NCBI GenBank assembly: GCA_963169765.1
Contig: CAUJEN010000057.1
Span: 1 to 64,000 of the forward strand
Reading direction: 5' to 3'
Source of the DNA: QWHO01 sp021404945
GTDB taxonomy: Bacteria; Vulcanimicrobiota; Xenobia; Xenobiales; QWHO01
DNA length: 64,000 nt
Shown: positions 24,145 to 33,004 of the stretch, piece by piece
How the letters are laid out: each line of letters begins with the position of its first letter
Numbering within the stretch: position 1 is the stretch's first letter
The notes under the pieces: model-generated
What the model was told of the DNA's origin: nothing
Databases searched by the model: none
Seen by the model: the letters and a program-made list of their open reading frames with translations, nothing else
Made by a program: the position numbers and the translations under genes

Positions 24145-26607
24145 GTGAAGCGTGAGCCATTGAGCAACTCATCAACATCGCCTCGAGTCCGCCTGGGGAC
24201 CAAAGCCGAGACTCTCAGTCGGTTACAGGGCCATTTGCACCATGCATCGGTTCACCCGCAGCTACTCTTCGACGTGAGCACCTGGCGCAAAGACCCTGAG
24301 AATGTCTTGAGTGAGGTGCGAGACTTCTTCGCCGAAAACACCCTGGTCATTGTTCGAAGCTCGGCCCGCTCAGAAGACTCGGTGGAGGGCTCTCACGCAG
24401 GCGAATTTCTCTCTGTTTCGGGTGTTTGTCCACATGACCCGGGTGCGCTGAGATCAGCCATTTTGCGAGTGATCTCCTCTTATCCTGGCGATGACGTCGA
24501 CAACCAGTTCTTCCTGCAAGAGCAACTCACAGATGTGGCGATGAGTGGCGTTCTGCTTACGCGTGACCTGGACACTCTGGCCCCTTACTATGTAGTGAAT
24601 TTCGACGAAGTTTCCGGGGCCACCGACACAGTCACCTCGGGGCAGGCATCCAGATTAAGAACCTATGTTCGTTTTCGAGGGTGCACGGCGCCATTTCCTA
24701 ACCCCAGCCTGCGGAACCTCATTGAGGCAGCCCGGGAGATTGAGCAGCTTGTTGGCACCGACTGCCTGGACATCGAGTTCGGACTGGATCGCTCTGGTCG
24801 CGTCTGGATCTTCCAGGTGCGCCCCATCGCCCTGGTCGGAAGGACGATTCCTTGCGATGAGGACCGGTTCGAAAATCTGCTTTACAAGATTTCCAAGAAA
24901 TTTGACAAGTTGACGACGAGCCATCCCGGGCTATGCGGCTACAAGGGGATGTACAGCGTGATGACGGACTGGAATCCAGCCGAGATGATCGGCTTGCGTC
25001 CCAGAAAATTAGCTCTATCACTCTATCGTGAGCTGATCACAGACAACATTTGGGCTTACCAGCGAAGCAATTATGGTTATCGCAACCTGCGCAGCTACCC
25101 GCTGATGGTCTCCTTCTTGGGAGCTCCCTACATCGATGTTCGCGTCAGCTGCAACTCTTTCGTCCCGGCCACTTTGCAAGACGACCTGGCTGACAGGCTG
25201 GTGGACTACTACGTAGACCGTCTGGCCGAGCACCCGACCGACCATGACAAAGTGGAATTCAACATCGTCTATTCTTGTTATGATCTGAGTGCGGCGACTC
25301 GCCTCAGACAGCTATTGAATCATGGTTTTTCAGAACCGGACATCCAGGAAATCAAATCTGGTCTTATCCAATTGACAAATAGAATCATTTCGCCTGCAAC
25401 CGGGCTCTATCGCCATGACTTTCACAGACTAGAGCTTCTGAAAACCAGGTTTGACATCATTACCAGGAGTCAGCTTCCCCTGCTCGACAAGATTTACTGG
25501 TTGGTCGAGGACTGCAAGCGTTACGGCACACTGCCGTTTGCCGGGTTGGCGCGAGCCGGCTTCATCGCTGTTCAGATGCTGCGCTCGATGGTCGATCAAG
25601 GTATCTTCGAGCCCAAGGACCTTCAGCGGTTCCTCAATTCTCTCAATACGGTGGCTCGGCAATTGACGCGAGCGACTCGCGATTATCGGGCCGGCAAGAT
25701 GTCCCGCGAGGCTCTGCTCGAGACGTTCGGCCACCTTCGCCCGGGCACCTACGACATTCTCAGCTCACGATATGACGAAGCCTTTGAAAGCTACTTCCGG
25801 CCGCCTGAGGGCGAAGAGGACCCTGTCAGTGAGCCGGAGGAAGCGCAATTTCTTCTCAGTCCCCGGCAAGAAGAAATGCTTGAGCGCGCCTTGACCGAGA
25901 ACGACCTGCTTGTGAGTCCCAGCGAGATCCTGCAATTCATCCGGGAAGCCATCGAGGGACGGGAGTATGGTAAGTTCGTTTTCACCCGACACGTGAGTGA
26001 GATTCTGGTTTGCATCGGAGAACTAGGAAGAAGGCACAGCATCAGTCGCGAAGAGCTCGCCGACCTTGATGTGCGACTGGCTCAGGATCTTTACTCGAAT
26101 CTAACCCACGAGTTTGTCGGTGACATCTTTCGAGAGAACATCTGCAAGAATCGCGCAGCCTACCAGATCTCCAGGTTATTGCGGCTGCCCCAGCTGATTC
26201 AAGGAGGCGAGGACGCTTATCATTTCTTCATGAGCGAGGTAGAGCCGAATTTTATCACCGATTTGCGGGTTCGACGGCCTATCGCGATCGAGGAGAATCT
26301 CTCCCGCGTTGATCTCAAAGACAAGATCGTCCTGATCCGCGGCGCCGACCCGGGATACGATTGGTTGTTCACGCGAAGAATCTCCGGGTTGGTGACTATG
26401 TTCGGAGGAACGAATTCTCATATGGCTATCCGCTGTGCTGAACTGCGAATTCCTGCCGTAATAGGCTGTGGGGAGGAATACTACCGGAGCTGGTCGCGAG
26501 CTCGGGAGCTTGACTTGGATTGTGCCAACCGTCAGGTCCGGGCTCTCGGCTCCCCCGAGCCATACGCTGAGGAGGGACTTCTGCTCCTTCAGGGAGGGGA
26601 ACGGTGA
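24145..26607 (+). CDS. PEP-synthase-like enzyme, probable L-glutamine kinase
   Basis: 820 residues. The N-terminal third is the PPDK/PEP-synthase ATP-binding domain (IVRSSARSEDSVEGSHAGEF, residues 69-88; DIEFGLDRSGRVWIFQVRP). A long central region has no motif I know. The C-terminal phosphohistidine swivel reads GGTNSHMAIR, His at about residue 759. There is no PEP/pyruvate-binding barrel, so it is not PEP synthase. The same layout and size occur in Campylobacter Cj1418, which phosphorylates the amide nitrogen of L-glutamine. The next gene overlaps by four bases (GTGA). G+C is clearly lower than in flanking genes. The GTG start is likely but its ribosome-binding site is oddly close. Confidence 0.78.
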   Translation: MKREPLSNSSTSPRVRLGTKAETLSRLQGHLHHASVHPQLLFDVSTWRKDPENVLSEVRDFFAENTLVIVRSSARSEDSVEGSHAGEFLSVSGVCPHDPGALRSAILRVISSYPGDDVDNQFFLQEQLTDVAMSGVLLTRDLDTLAPYYVVNFDEVSGATDTVTSGQASRLRTYVRFRGCTAPFPNPSLRNLIEAAREIEQLVGTDCLDIEFGLDRSGRVWIFQVRPIALVGRTIPCDEDRFENLLYKISKKFDKLTTSHPGLCGYKGMYSVMTDWNPAEMIGLRPRKLALSLYRELITDNIWAYQRSNYGYRNLRSYPLMVSFLGAPYIDVRVSCNSFVPATLQDDLADRLVDYYVDRLAEHPTDHDKVEFNIVYSCYDLSAATRLRQLLNHGFSEPDIQEIKSGLIQLTNRIISPATGLYRHDFHRLELLKTRFDIITRSQLPLLDKIYWLVEDCKRYGTLPFAGLARAGFIAVQMLRSMVDQGIFEPKDLQRFLNSLNTVARQLTRATRDYRAGKMSREALLETFGHLRPGTYDILSSRYDEAFESYFRPPEGEEDPVSEPEEAQFLLSPRQEEMLERALTENDLLVSPSEILQFIREAIEGREYGKFVFTRHVSEILVCIGELGRRHSISREELADLDVRLAQDLYSNLTHEFVGDIFRENICKNRAAYQISRLLRLPQLIQGGEDAYHFFMSEVEPNFITDLRVRRPIAIEENLSRVDLKDKIVLIRGADPGYDWLFTRRISGLVTMFGGTNSHMAIRCAELRIPAVIGCGEEYYRSWSRARELDLDCANRQVRALGSPEPYAEEGLLLLQGGER

Positions 26608-27392
26608 GCACCCGCGCCATCATCCTGGCAGCTGGCCAGGGCGTCCGGCTGAGGCCTCTGACCGACGAAAGGCCCAAGTGCCTCGTTGAGCTTGACGGTG
26701 TACCTTTGCTACAGCGTCAGGCTGCTAGCCTGGCGGCCTGCGGCCTCAAAGACATCACCGTTGTGACCGGTTACCGGTCCGAATCCATCGAGCAACTTGG
26801 CTACCAGTCCGTTCGCAACCCCCGCTTCGAAGAGACGAACATGGTCTGGAGCCTGTTCTGCGCACGCGACCTCTTCGACGGTGACAAACACATTCTCGTG
26901 TCATACGGTGACATCGTCTGTGAGCCTCGGGTCATCCAGGCCGTCCTGACGAGCAACCAGCCCCTGAATGTCGTGGTCGACTTGAGCTGGCGGTCTTATT
27001 GGGAGCTTCGAAGTGCCGACCCGCTGGCAGATGCCGAGACGCTGAGAATGGACCCTGATGGGCGTTTGCTCGAGCTCGGAAAACGTCCCCGCACCCTGGA
27101 TGAGATTCAGGCGCAATACATCGGTCTGTTTAAGGTCCACCGCGATCACGTCCGGGCCTTCCTGGATACTTACGACAGGATGGATCGTGCGCTGACCTAT
27201 GATGGGCGCCCCTTTGAGCAGATGTTCATGACCAGTTTCATTCAATTCCTGATCGATACAGATTGGCCAGTTTACGCCGTTCCGGTTTCCAGCGGCTGGT
27301 TGGAGGTCGACACGCTCGAGGACATCGATCTCTACCATGGTCTGCTCGGCCGAGGAGAGCTTGATCGTCTCTACCGATGCCAGGCCTTCTGA
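26604..27392 (+). CDS. Nucleotidyltransferase, probable CTP:glutamine-phosphate cytidylyltransferase
   Basis: 262 residues. The N-terminal signature ILAAGQGVRLRPLTDERPK (residues 7-25) with the catalytic Lys25, the VSYGDIV strand with its metal-binding Asp, and WLEVDTLEDID near the end define a LicC/RmlA-type nucleotidyltransferase. It is coupled to the PEP-synthase-like gene (GTGA overlap). Campylobacter Cj1416 has this fold and joins CMP to phosphoglutamine, so the same role is inferred. It is not a NeuA (CMP-sialate synthetase) by its motifs. It might instead activate an ordinary sugar or choline phosphate; the neighbours favour the phosphoramidate pathway. Confidence 0.8.
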   Translation: MSTRAIILAAGQGVRLRPLTDERPKCLVELDGVPLLQRQAASLAACGLKDITVVTGYRSESIEQLGYQSVRNPRFEETNMVWSLFCARDLFDGDKHILVSYGDIVCEPRVIQAVLTSNQPLNVVVDLSWRSYWELRSADPLADAETLRMDPDGRLLELGKRPRTLDEIQAQYIGLFKVHRDHVRAFLDTYDRMDRALTYDGRPFEQMFMTSFIQFLIDTDWPVYAVPVSSGWLEVDTLEDIDLYHGLLGRGELDRLYRCQAF

Positions 27393-27491
27393 GGATCATC
27401 TGCTGGGCGTTGGGCCCGCGGCCTGCAAGGCCGGAACCATTGCATGCTTGATTTGACCGTTTTCCGGCTGCGCGACGCCCAACATTTCGGG

Positions 27492-27557
27492 CTAGCACAA
27501 TCTGATGAACGCGCCGGAACTGCGTTCCAAGTGCAAGACCAAAGGCCTTGCGCTTTA
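27492..27557 (-). repeat. Dispersed three-hairpin repeat, copy R3 (shortened)
   Basis: Same orientation as R2. It keeps CTAGCACAATCT, GCGCCGGAACTGCGTTCC and the terminal stem (AAGTGCAAGACCAAAGGCCTTGCGCTTTA). It lacks about 12 bases of the middle hairpin and most of the outer one. It lies between two converging genes and its last bases form the stop codon of the hydrolase gene. Just outside, GTTGGGC (27408-27414) and GCCCAAC (27476-27482) form a wider inverted repeat that may act in termination. Confidence 0.75.
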
Positions 27558-28160
27558 GTCGAACAGTCGGCGCAGCGTGGCCACATCCCCTTCATCCCAG
27601 CCAGGCTCTCGCTCAGGATGCCACATGATGCCCAGCATCGGTAGTCTCTCGTGCTCAAAGGCCTCCACGGTTCCACCAGGTGCCAGTGCGACTGGGCGCA
27701 AGGGGGGCGGCAGATTGTCGGGCATGAAGGCGTAGTTGTGGTAGCTGTTCACTGAAGCGCGCTCAGCCCAACTTTCCGGTCGGCAGCAGATCAACCCGTG
27801 CCGGGATGCGACGTGGCCCTCCACTCGGGTCAACCGACCCCCAAAGTGCAAGCCCAGTGCCTGCGCCCCGCGACAAACACCGATGAGCGGAAGGTGCCTT
27901 TCAAGACAGAGCTTGATAAGGCCGCTTTCCAAGGCATCCCGCAAGGTGCCTTGCCCTGGATCCCCACCGCCCGTCAAAATCAATCCCCCAAGGCTCAATT
28001 GGTCCACCAGGACCGCGGCTGGAACTCCGGCGTTGGGCAGGGGGACCGGCAGATAGCCAAGGCTGAGCAGGAGGCCTGTCCAGCGTTGATCGAGGGCATC
28101 TCGAGTTTCCTCATAGCCGGCAACTTCATCCGTGCGCTGGGTCAAGCCTATCCGCAACAA
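27555..28160 (-). CDS. Class-I glutamine amidotransferase-like hydrolase (peptidase C26 type)
   Basis: 201 residues. Opens with RIGLTQRTDEV; has GLILTGGGDPGQ, the nucleophile elbow GVCRGAQ (Cys96) and the His181-x-Glu183 pair in MWHPER. This is the gamma-glutamyl-GABA hydrolase family. Campylobacter Cj1417 has the same family and almost the same length, and hydrolyses CDP-L-glutamine to cytidine diphosphoramidate plus glutamate. The two other partners converge on it from the left. Start: TTG at 28160 with AGGAG seven bases upstream; an open extension to 28268 would overlap wzz. It follows wzz by 26 bases. Confidence 0.8.
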   Translation of the reverse strand: MLRIGLTQRTDEVAGYEETRDALDQRWTGLLLSLGYLPVPLPNAGVPAAVLVDQLSLGGLILTGGGDPGQGTLRDALESGLIKLCLERHLPLIGVCRGAQALGLHFGGRLTRVEGHVASRHGLICCRPESWAERASVNSYHNYAFMPDNLPPPLRPVALAPGGTVEAFEHERLPMLGIMWHPEREPGWDEGDVATLRRLFD

Positions 28161-28186
28161 AGTCGAGCTCCTATCACGGATGGCTC

Positions 28187-29605
28187 TCAGTCGAGCTCGA
28201 TTTGCTGGAGACCTCGCCAGACGCCGCTCCAATGAGTATAGGCCAGCGAGATTCCCAGACCGAGACACACTCCGAGCACGAGATGGAGAATCAAGTTGGG
28301 TGAGGTCGGTTGCTCTGGCACGAAGGGGGGGTCGATAATCTCGAGCTCGACTGTCTCCCGCGACTCGGTGATCCTCGATCGTAACAACTCAAGCTCAAGC
28401 ATCTTGACTTCCGTCAGTTTGCCCTCGAACTCTTTCTTCAGGAGCTGAAAAGTGACCGCTTTGGATGCTTGCTTGCGGGCCTTAGAGTCAACCTGCGACC
28501 GATAATCTTCAACTGCGGAAAGCTGAGCCTCGACGCCGCTGAGCTGGACGGATTTGCGCAAGAGGTCCTGGGTCAGATTCGCCTGGTAGCCCTGATGGAG
28601 TGTATCCAGCCGGCCCTGGAATTCTCGAGAGATGTCGTCGAAACGAGCCCGTGCGAGCTTGACCTCGGGGTGCTCATCCTTGCGTCCGTGCCTCAGGTCG
28701 TCGAGCTCGAGTCGAGCGGAGACGAGCTCGGCTTGCAGATCTGTCAGAACCGAATCAGAGCCTGGCACCGGGGCTGCCGGGTTGGCCTGCGCCGCACTGG
28801 CCGACTTGAGAAGTCCTTCCCGCAGCGAGTCCCTTTCTGCCTGAGCCTTGCTCAGCGAGGTCGTTACTTCAACCTTAGCCTGGTTGAGCGCGCTGAGCAG
28901 CTGGGCACCCACCTCCAGATCGGACTCGAGAACCTCAATTCCGTTCGCTTTCTGGAACTCCACCAACTCAGATTCGGCCCGCTTGAGCTCGGTAAGAGCC
29001 AGCTTGACCTGCGATTCGACGAACATTCGTTCTTTCTTGGCCCGAAAAATGCTTGACTCGCTCATCAAAGCGTAGTACTCGCCCAAGTAGGCCTCCAGGA
29101 TGGATTTGGCGAGCTTGGGGTCCTCCATTTCCAAAGAAACTTCCATCCAGCCATCGGCCTTGATGGCGTAATGCTTCAGTCTCTTCTGCAGGCGACGGAC
29201 CGCCTTGAAGTCACTGGTCCCCCAGACCTTCGCGAGGTCGAATTTTTTGGCAATCTTGGTGGCGATGGCGCGGCTTTGGAGCACGGAAGTCACAAACACG
29301 ATGGTGGGCCGGCGCGCCCTGGGCAAGACGCCGGGCATGGATTCGTAAATCGAGTCTTCGAGATCGCCGCCGCCTCCCAGAACCCCGGAAATCAGGGCTC
29401 CTGAGTCAAGAGTGGGAGGAAACAACACCACCATGCGCGTGGTATAAAGAGGCTTCTGCAGCCAGAAGGCGACCAGGCTCAGTACCAGGCAGGCCGAGAC
29501 GATCAAGGTCACCTGCACTCGCTGGCGATACATGACTGCAAAGAGCACAAGCAGGCCCGGCGGTGGCTCGGTGCTCGCTGGATTAGGCTCTTGGATGTTC
29601 GTCAT
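28187..29605 (-). CDS. wzz: Wzz/GumC-type polysaccharide co-polymerase (no kinase domain)
   Basis: 472 residues. Membrane helix near residues 30-50, periplasmic domain with long heptad-rich helices (about 180-390), then a Pro-rich EIIDPPFVPEQPTSPN motif and a second helix near the C-terminus; only about 15 residues follow, so no BY-kinase is fused. This family sets chain length and couples synthesis to export through Wza. The ATG at 29605 gives a correct cytoplasmic N-terminus. The 250 bases between it and the divergent gene at 29858 hold no gene I can support. Confidence 0.88.
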   Translation of the reverse strand: MTNIQEPNPASTEPPPGLLVLFAVMYRQRVQVTLIVSACLVLSLVAFWLQKPLYTTRMVVLFPPTLDSGALISGVLGGGGDLEDSIYESMPGVLPRARRPTIVFVTSVLQSRAIATKIAKKFDLAKVWGTSDFKAVRRLQKRLKHYAIKADGWMEVSLEMEDPKLAKSILEAYLGEYYALMSESSIFRAKKERMFVESQVKLALTELKRAESELVEFQKANGIEVLESDLEVGAQLLSALNQAKVEVTTSLSKAQAERDSLREGLLKSASAAQANPAAPVPGSDSVLTDLQAELVSARLELDDLRHGRKDEHPEVKLARARFDDISREFQGRLDTLHQGYQANLTQDLLRKSVQLSGVEAQLSAVEDYRSQVDSKARKQASKAVTFQLLKKEFEGKLTEVKMLELELLRSRITESRETVELEIIDPPFVPEQPTSPNLILHLVLGVCLGLGISLAYTHWSGVWRGLQQIELD

Positions 29606-29857
29606 AGGCGCTGTGCCGCTGAGGTTCCGGCGCGCGCCCCATTTGCGAAAGCGAAAGAAAGTCCTCCCGACACACCGTTGCTGACGCGAGAGGCACCGGG
29701 TACCGAGCTCATCTACAGCACAGCGGCCCCACGAGCTGGCTCCGAGTCCCGAACCGTGCGCTGGGGTCGTGTGGAGTTGCTGGGCCTCATCCACCTTGGG
29801 GAGCTCTGCCTCAGCATTCAAGAAGGGCGTGAAGCCGCGTGCAAGAAGCTTGCCTGC

Positions 29858-30532
29858 ATGAAGCTCCCCATCACCCTTTTCCTCTTGCTCGCAGCCAGCC
29901 TGATGGCCCAACCAGCGCCCGAGGCCAGTCCCAACCACTCACGCCAGCACTCGCACCGTTTCGGGGACACCGAAAGGTGGGTGAAAGCCTGGGAGAGCCC
30001 CGAGCGGGACGCCCAACAACAGCCCGACGAGGTCATCCGGCGGCTCGAGATCAAGTCCGGTCAGGTGGTGGCCGACATCGGAGCCGGCTCGGGCTACTTT
30101 GCGCGGCGCTTTGCCACAGCGGTGGGGCCCACTGGCGAGGTGCTGGCGGTCGACATCGAGCCGGGTCTGCTTGAATACATTCGTCACCGCGCCGAGCAGG
30201 AGGGGCAGGCCAATCTGACGACCGTGTTGGCTTCGGAGACCGATCCCAAGCTCGCTCCCCGCTCGGTCGACCTTGTCTTTGTGTGCAACACCATCCACCA
30301 CTTCGACGATCGTCCCGCCTACATTCAGCTGATGAAGAGTGCACTGCGCCCGGGAGGACGGGTGGTGGTGGTGGACTACCGCCCCGAGGCCGTGCTCGAG
30401 CACGGGCCTCCCGCCTGGATGCGCCTGCCGGCTGCCACGATCAGCAGTGAGTTGGAATCGGCCGGTCTGGCCACGGAAATCCTGGAGTTCCTGCCGGTTC
30501 AGTATGTGGTGATCGGCAAGCTCAGGCCCTGA
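29858..30532 (+). CDS. SAM methyltransferase-like protein with a signal peptide
   Basis: 224 residues. The first 19-20 form a signal peptide (MKLPITLFLLLAASLMAQ), then a His/Ser-rich linker and WESPERDAQQQPDEV. A complete class-I methyltransferase core follows: VVADIGAGSGYFARRF (motif I), AVDIEPGLLEYIR, FVCNTIHHFDDR and LRPGGRVVVVDYRP. Export of an enzyme that needs S-adenosylmethionine is puzzling; the leader could be a membrane anchor. Similar proteins exist in the COG4798-type group. The longer open frame upstream to 29591 is not supported by a ribosome-binding site. The 3' end overlaps the convergent TPR gene by 11 bases. Confidence 0.75.
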   Translation: MKLPITLFLLLAASLMAQPAPEASPNHSRQHSHRFGDTERWVKAWESPERDAQQQPDEVIRRLEIKSGQVVADIGAGSGYFARRFATAVGPTGEVLAVDIEPGLLEYIRHRAEQEGQANLTTVLASETDPKLAPRSVDLVFVCNTIHHFDDRPAYIQLMKSALRPGGRVVVVDYRPEAVLEHGPPAWMRLPAATISSELESAGLATEILEFLPVQYVVIGKLRP

Positions 30533-31511
30533 GATCCGCGGCAGGTTCAGCCGTGTCGATCACTCGAGCCCGACCGAAGAACTTGCGAAAGCGCCCCCAA
30601 CGACGCCGTTCCTCGGGATGGAGGACGACCCGAGCCTGGATGTAAGCTGCCGCGCGCGACTTTTGCCCGGCCTCGCGGCAGGTGGCCAGGAAGGCGGTGA
30701 AGGTGGCCGGATCGGCAGGGTCTGCTTCCATGGCCAGCTCCAAACAGACCAGCGCCATCTCGAGCTGGCCCAACTGGCGGTGCACGTATCCTAGATTGGC
30801 CAGAAGATAGGCGTTGCCCGGCTCGCGACGGGCGCACTCCTCGAGCAGCGGCAGGGCCAGCTCGGGACGGTCCAGGTGGCGTAAGGCCTGAGCCACGCGC
30901 TCCAACAGATGAGTCTGCTCGTTGACGGGCAGCCAGGCCCCGACCTGGAGCACTTCCTGCATCAAGAGCGGGGAGTCCAGGCGCAGGCGAGCCCACTCCT
31001 CCAGGGCGGGCATGAAATCGGGAGAAAGGCGTATGGCGCTCTCCAGATGCTCGCGGGCCTCCTCGAGCTGACCGGCTTTGAGGGCACAACGGGCCAGCCA
31101 GACCAGCTCCGGCGGAGTCGAGCGGGCCGTCCGGTGGGCGAGCTCCAGCGCCTCATCGGCGCGTCCCCGGGCCAACAGGTTGCGCACCACCCGGCGGGCC
31201 ACCGGTGCCTCCAGCTCCAGCGGCTCGCGGGCCAGGGCATCAAAGAGATGGTTGGCCTGGCCAGGCTCTCCAAGGTGCTCGAGCAGTCCGGCCAGCAAGG
31301 CCTGGCCGTAGGTTGGCAGCTTCTGGTAACGCTGCTGGGCTTCTTGCAGGACCTTGAGAGCCGGTCGCGGGCGGCGCAGGCGCGCGAGCAGGTCCGCTTC
31401 GTCCACCTTGAGCTGCACCGAGTCAGCCCCCATCGCCTCCAGCCGGTGCACCTCGTCGAGGGCCTTCTGGAACTGGCGCGACTTTCGCAGCATCGGCAAC
31501 TGATCCAGCAT
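30522..31511 (-). CDS. TPR-repeat protein
   Basis: 329 residues, almost wholly helical, with seven or more degenerate tetratricopeptide units. The clearest are the one at LEEAREHLESAIRLSPDFMP and the one at NAYLLANLGYVHRQLGQLEM with the following LELAMEADPADP. No signal peptide or catalytic domain is present, so it is a cytoplasmic scaffold or adaptor of unknown partner. ATG start with AAGGAGC immediately upstream. It is divergent from the secreted TPR/EF-hand gene at 31609. Confidence 0.8.
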   Translation of the reverse strand: MLDQLPMLRKSRQFQKALDEVHRLEAMGADSVQLKVDEADLLARLRRPRPALKVLQEAQQRYQKLPTYGQALLAGLLEHLGEPGQANHLFDALAREPLELEAPVARRVVRNLLARGRADEALELAHRTARSTPPELVWLARCALKAGQLEEAREHLESAIRLSPDFMPALEEWARLRLDSPLLMQEVLQVGAWLPVNEQTHLLERVAQALRHLDRPELALPLLEECARREPGNAYLLANLGYVHRQLGQLEMALVCLELAMEADPADPATFTAFLATCREAGQKSRAAAYIQARVVLHPEERRRWGRFRKFFGRARVIDTAEPAADLRA

Positions 31512-31608
31512 TGCTCCTTCAGCTTAGCGGGCAGAGGGGGGACAGGCCAATGATGCGGATCATGCCGGTCTACAGGGGTAGGACCGCGCCCGGACGAAAG
31601 CCGCAACT

Positions 31609-32709
31609 ATGCTCAAACGCTCTCTTTTGCTGCTCTGCCTGCTCTGCGGCTGGGCCTTTGCCAAGCCTTACATCCCCGAGTTGATCGACGTGCCGACCGA
31701 CAAGCTGCTCGCTCGCCTGGAGAAGCTGGCCGCGGCCGCTCCCAGGGACGCCCACACCCGCTATTTGCTGGCCCGGGTGCACGCCATCGCCTATGCCCAG
31801 AAAGCAGCCTCGTTCAGGGTGGCCAGGAACGATCCGGACCGGCCCTACTTCGGCCCGTTCGATCCAGGCTTCCCACCCGAGCAGGGCGCCTCGGTGGGTG
31901 CGCGCAAACACCTGGAGCTGGCCCTCAAGCATTATCGCCAGGCCGCCGAGCTCGACCCCACCAGTCAAGCCAGCCGGATGGGACTGGCATGGTGCCTGGA
32001 AGAGTCGGGCCAGCGCGCCAGGGCCGTGGAGCAGTACCGCAAGGTCTACCAGACCGCACTGAAGAAGGCTCCTGAAGTAAACTTTGGCGTGGGGATGGCC
32101 GAGGAAGCCGGACGACGCCTGCTTGCCCTGCTTAACCCCAAAAAGGACGCGGCCGAGATTGCCAGCATCAAGAAAGAGCTGCAACGACTGGAGTCCCAGC
32201 CCCGGGCGGTCACACCCGTCCTTATCCCCCTCGAGCGAGGGCACGAGTTCGGTCAGCTTGTCGACGAGCGCGCCAGAGTGCGCTTTGACCTGGACGGCTC
32301 CGGGCGAGAGCTGGCCTGGGGCTGGCCCACTCCCCGGGCAGGCTGGCTCATCTACCTCGATCGGTTGGACCGGGTGAGCTCCGCCCTTCAGCTCTTCGGA
32401 GGCGTGACCTGGTGGGTGTTCTGGGAGAACGGCTACGAGGCCCTGGGAGCTCTCGATCAAGACGGTGACCGCTGGCTGGAGGGCCGCGAGCTCGAGCACG
32501 TCGCCGTCTGGTGCGACCGTGACCAGGACGGGGTATTCCAGGCTTCGGAGGTAGTCAGGCTGGAAGCACTGGGCATCCAGGCCCTGAGCACCGTCTACCG
32601 GACCCACCGGCTTGGGTTTCCTTATAGTCCAAGCGGAATTCGTTATGAGGACGGTGAACTTGGGCCTAGCTACGACTGGATGCCCGAGGGAGTCAGGGTG
32701 GAGCCGTGA
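31609..32709 (+). CDS. Secreted TPR protein with two EF-hand loops, paralogue 1
   Basis: 366 residues. Signal peptide at 1-18 (LLLLCLLCGWAFA). The mature start carries IDVPTDKLLARLEKL, repeated in the paralogue at 34204. A TPR-like pair follows (about 95-150), then RAVTPVLIPLERG and FDLDGSG. Two calcium-type EF loops lie at residues 283-294 (DQDGDRWLEGRE) and 303-314 (DRDQDGVFQASE), spaced like a dockerin or calmodulin pair. The end has the shared LGFPYSPSGIRY...YDWMP motif. Probably periplasmic or surface-located and calcium-binding; no enzyme domain seen. Function unknown. The gap 32710-33004 contains no supportable gene. Confidence 0.75.
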   Translation: MLKRSLLLLCLLCGWAFAKPYIPELIDVPTDKLLARLEKLAAAAPRDAHTRYLLARVHAIAYAQKAASFRVARNDPDRPYFGPFDPGFPPEQGASVGARKHLELALKHYRQAAELDPTSQASRMGLAWCLEESGQRARAVEQYRKVYQTALKKAPEVNFGVGMAEEAGRRLLALLNPKKDAAEIASIKKELQRLESQPRAVTPVLIPLERGHEFGQLVDERARVRFDLDGSGRELAWGWPTPRAGWLIYLDRLDRVSSALQLFGGVTWWVFWENGYEALGALDQDGDRWLEGRELEHVAVWCDRDQDGVFQASEVVRLEALGIQALSTVYRTHRLGFPYSPSGIRYEDGELGPSYDWMPEGVRVEP

Positions 32710-33004
32710 CCGTGCGCAGAACCCTGAGGAGCATTTGCACTCATCAATGCCAGCCCGCGCAGGCGGCCTGCTGCTCCAGGGCCGCCGCCAGAACTTCATG
32801 CGGCCCGACCTGACGGGAACGGCATTGAAAAGCATTCGCGAACGGGCCCGTTCACTGCGTCTCTACGACGACCTGGCCGCGAAATCCGAGTGCGAAGGTC
32901 TTTTTCACCGGTCGAGCGAATCGGCTGTCTGATAGACACACGCTTCGAGGAGAACCTGTCAAAGCGGACCACCTTCCGAGTTTCTCCAGACAAGGGGTAA
33001 GGGC

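Noticed and set aside
24145..26607. Genuine PEP synthase or pyruvate phosphate dikinase
   Set aside because: The C-terminal PEP/pyruvate barrel is absent; the protein stops after the swivel domain.
32748..32935. Small rightward frame between the TPR/EF-hand and zinc-ribbon genes
   Set aside because: No ribosome-binding site and Arg/Gly-rich chance composition.
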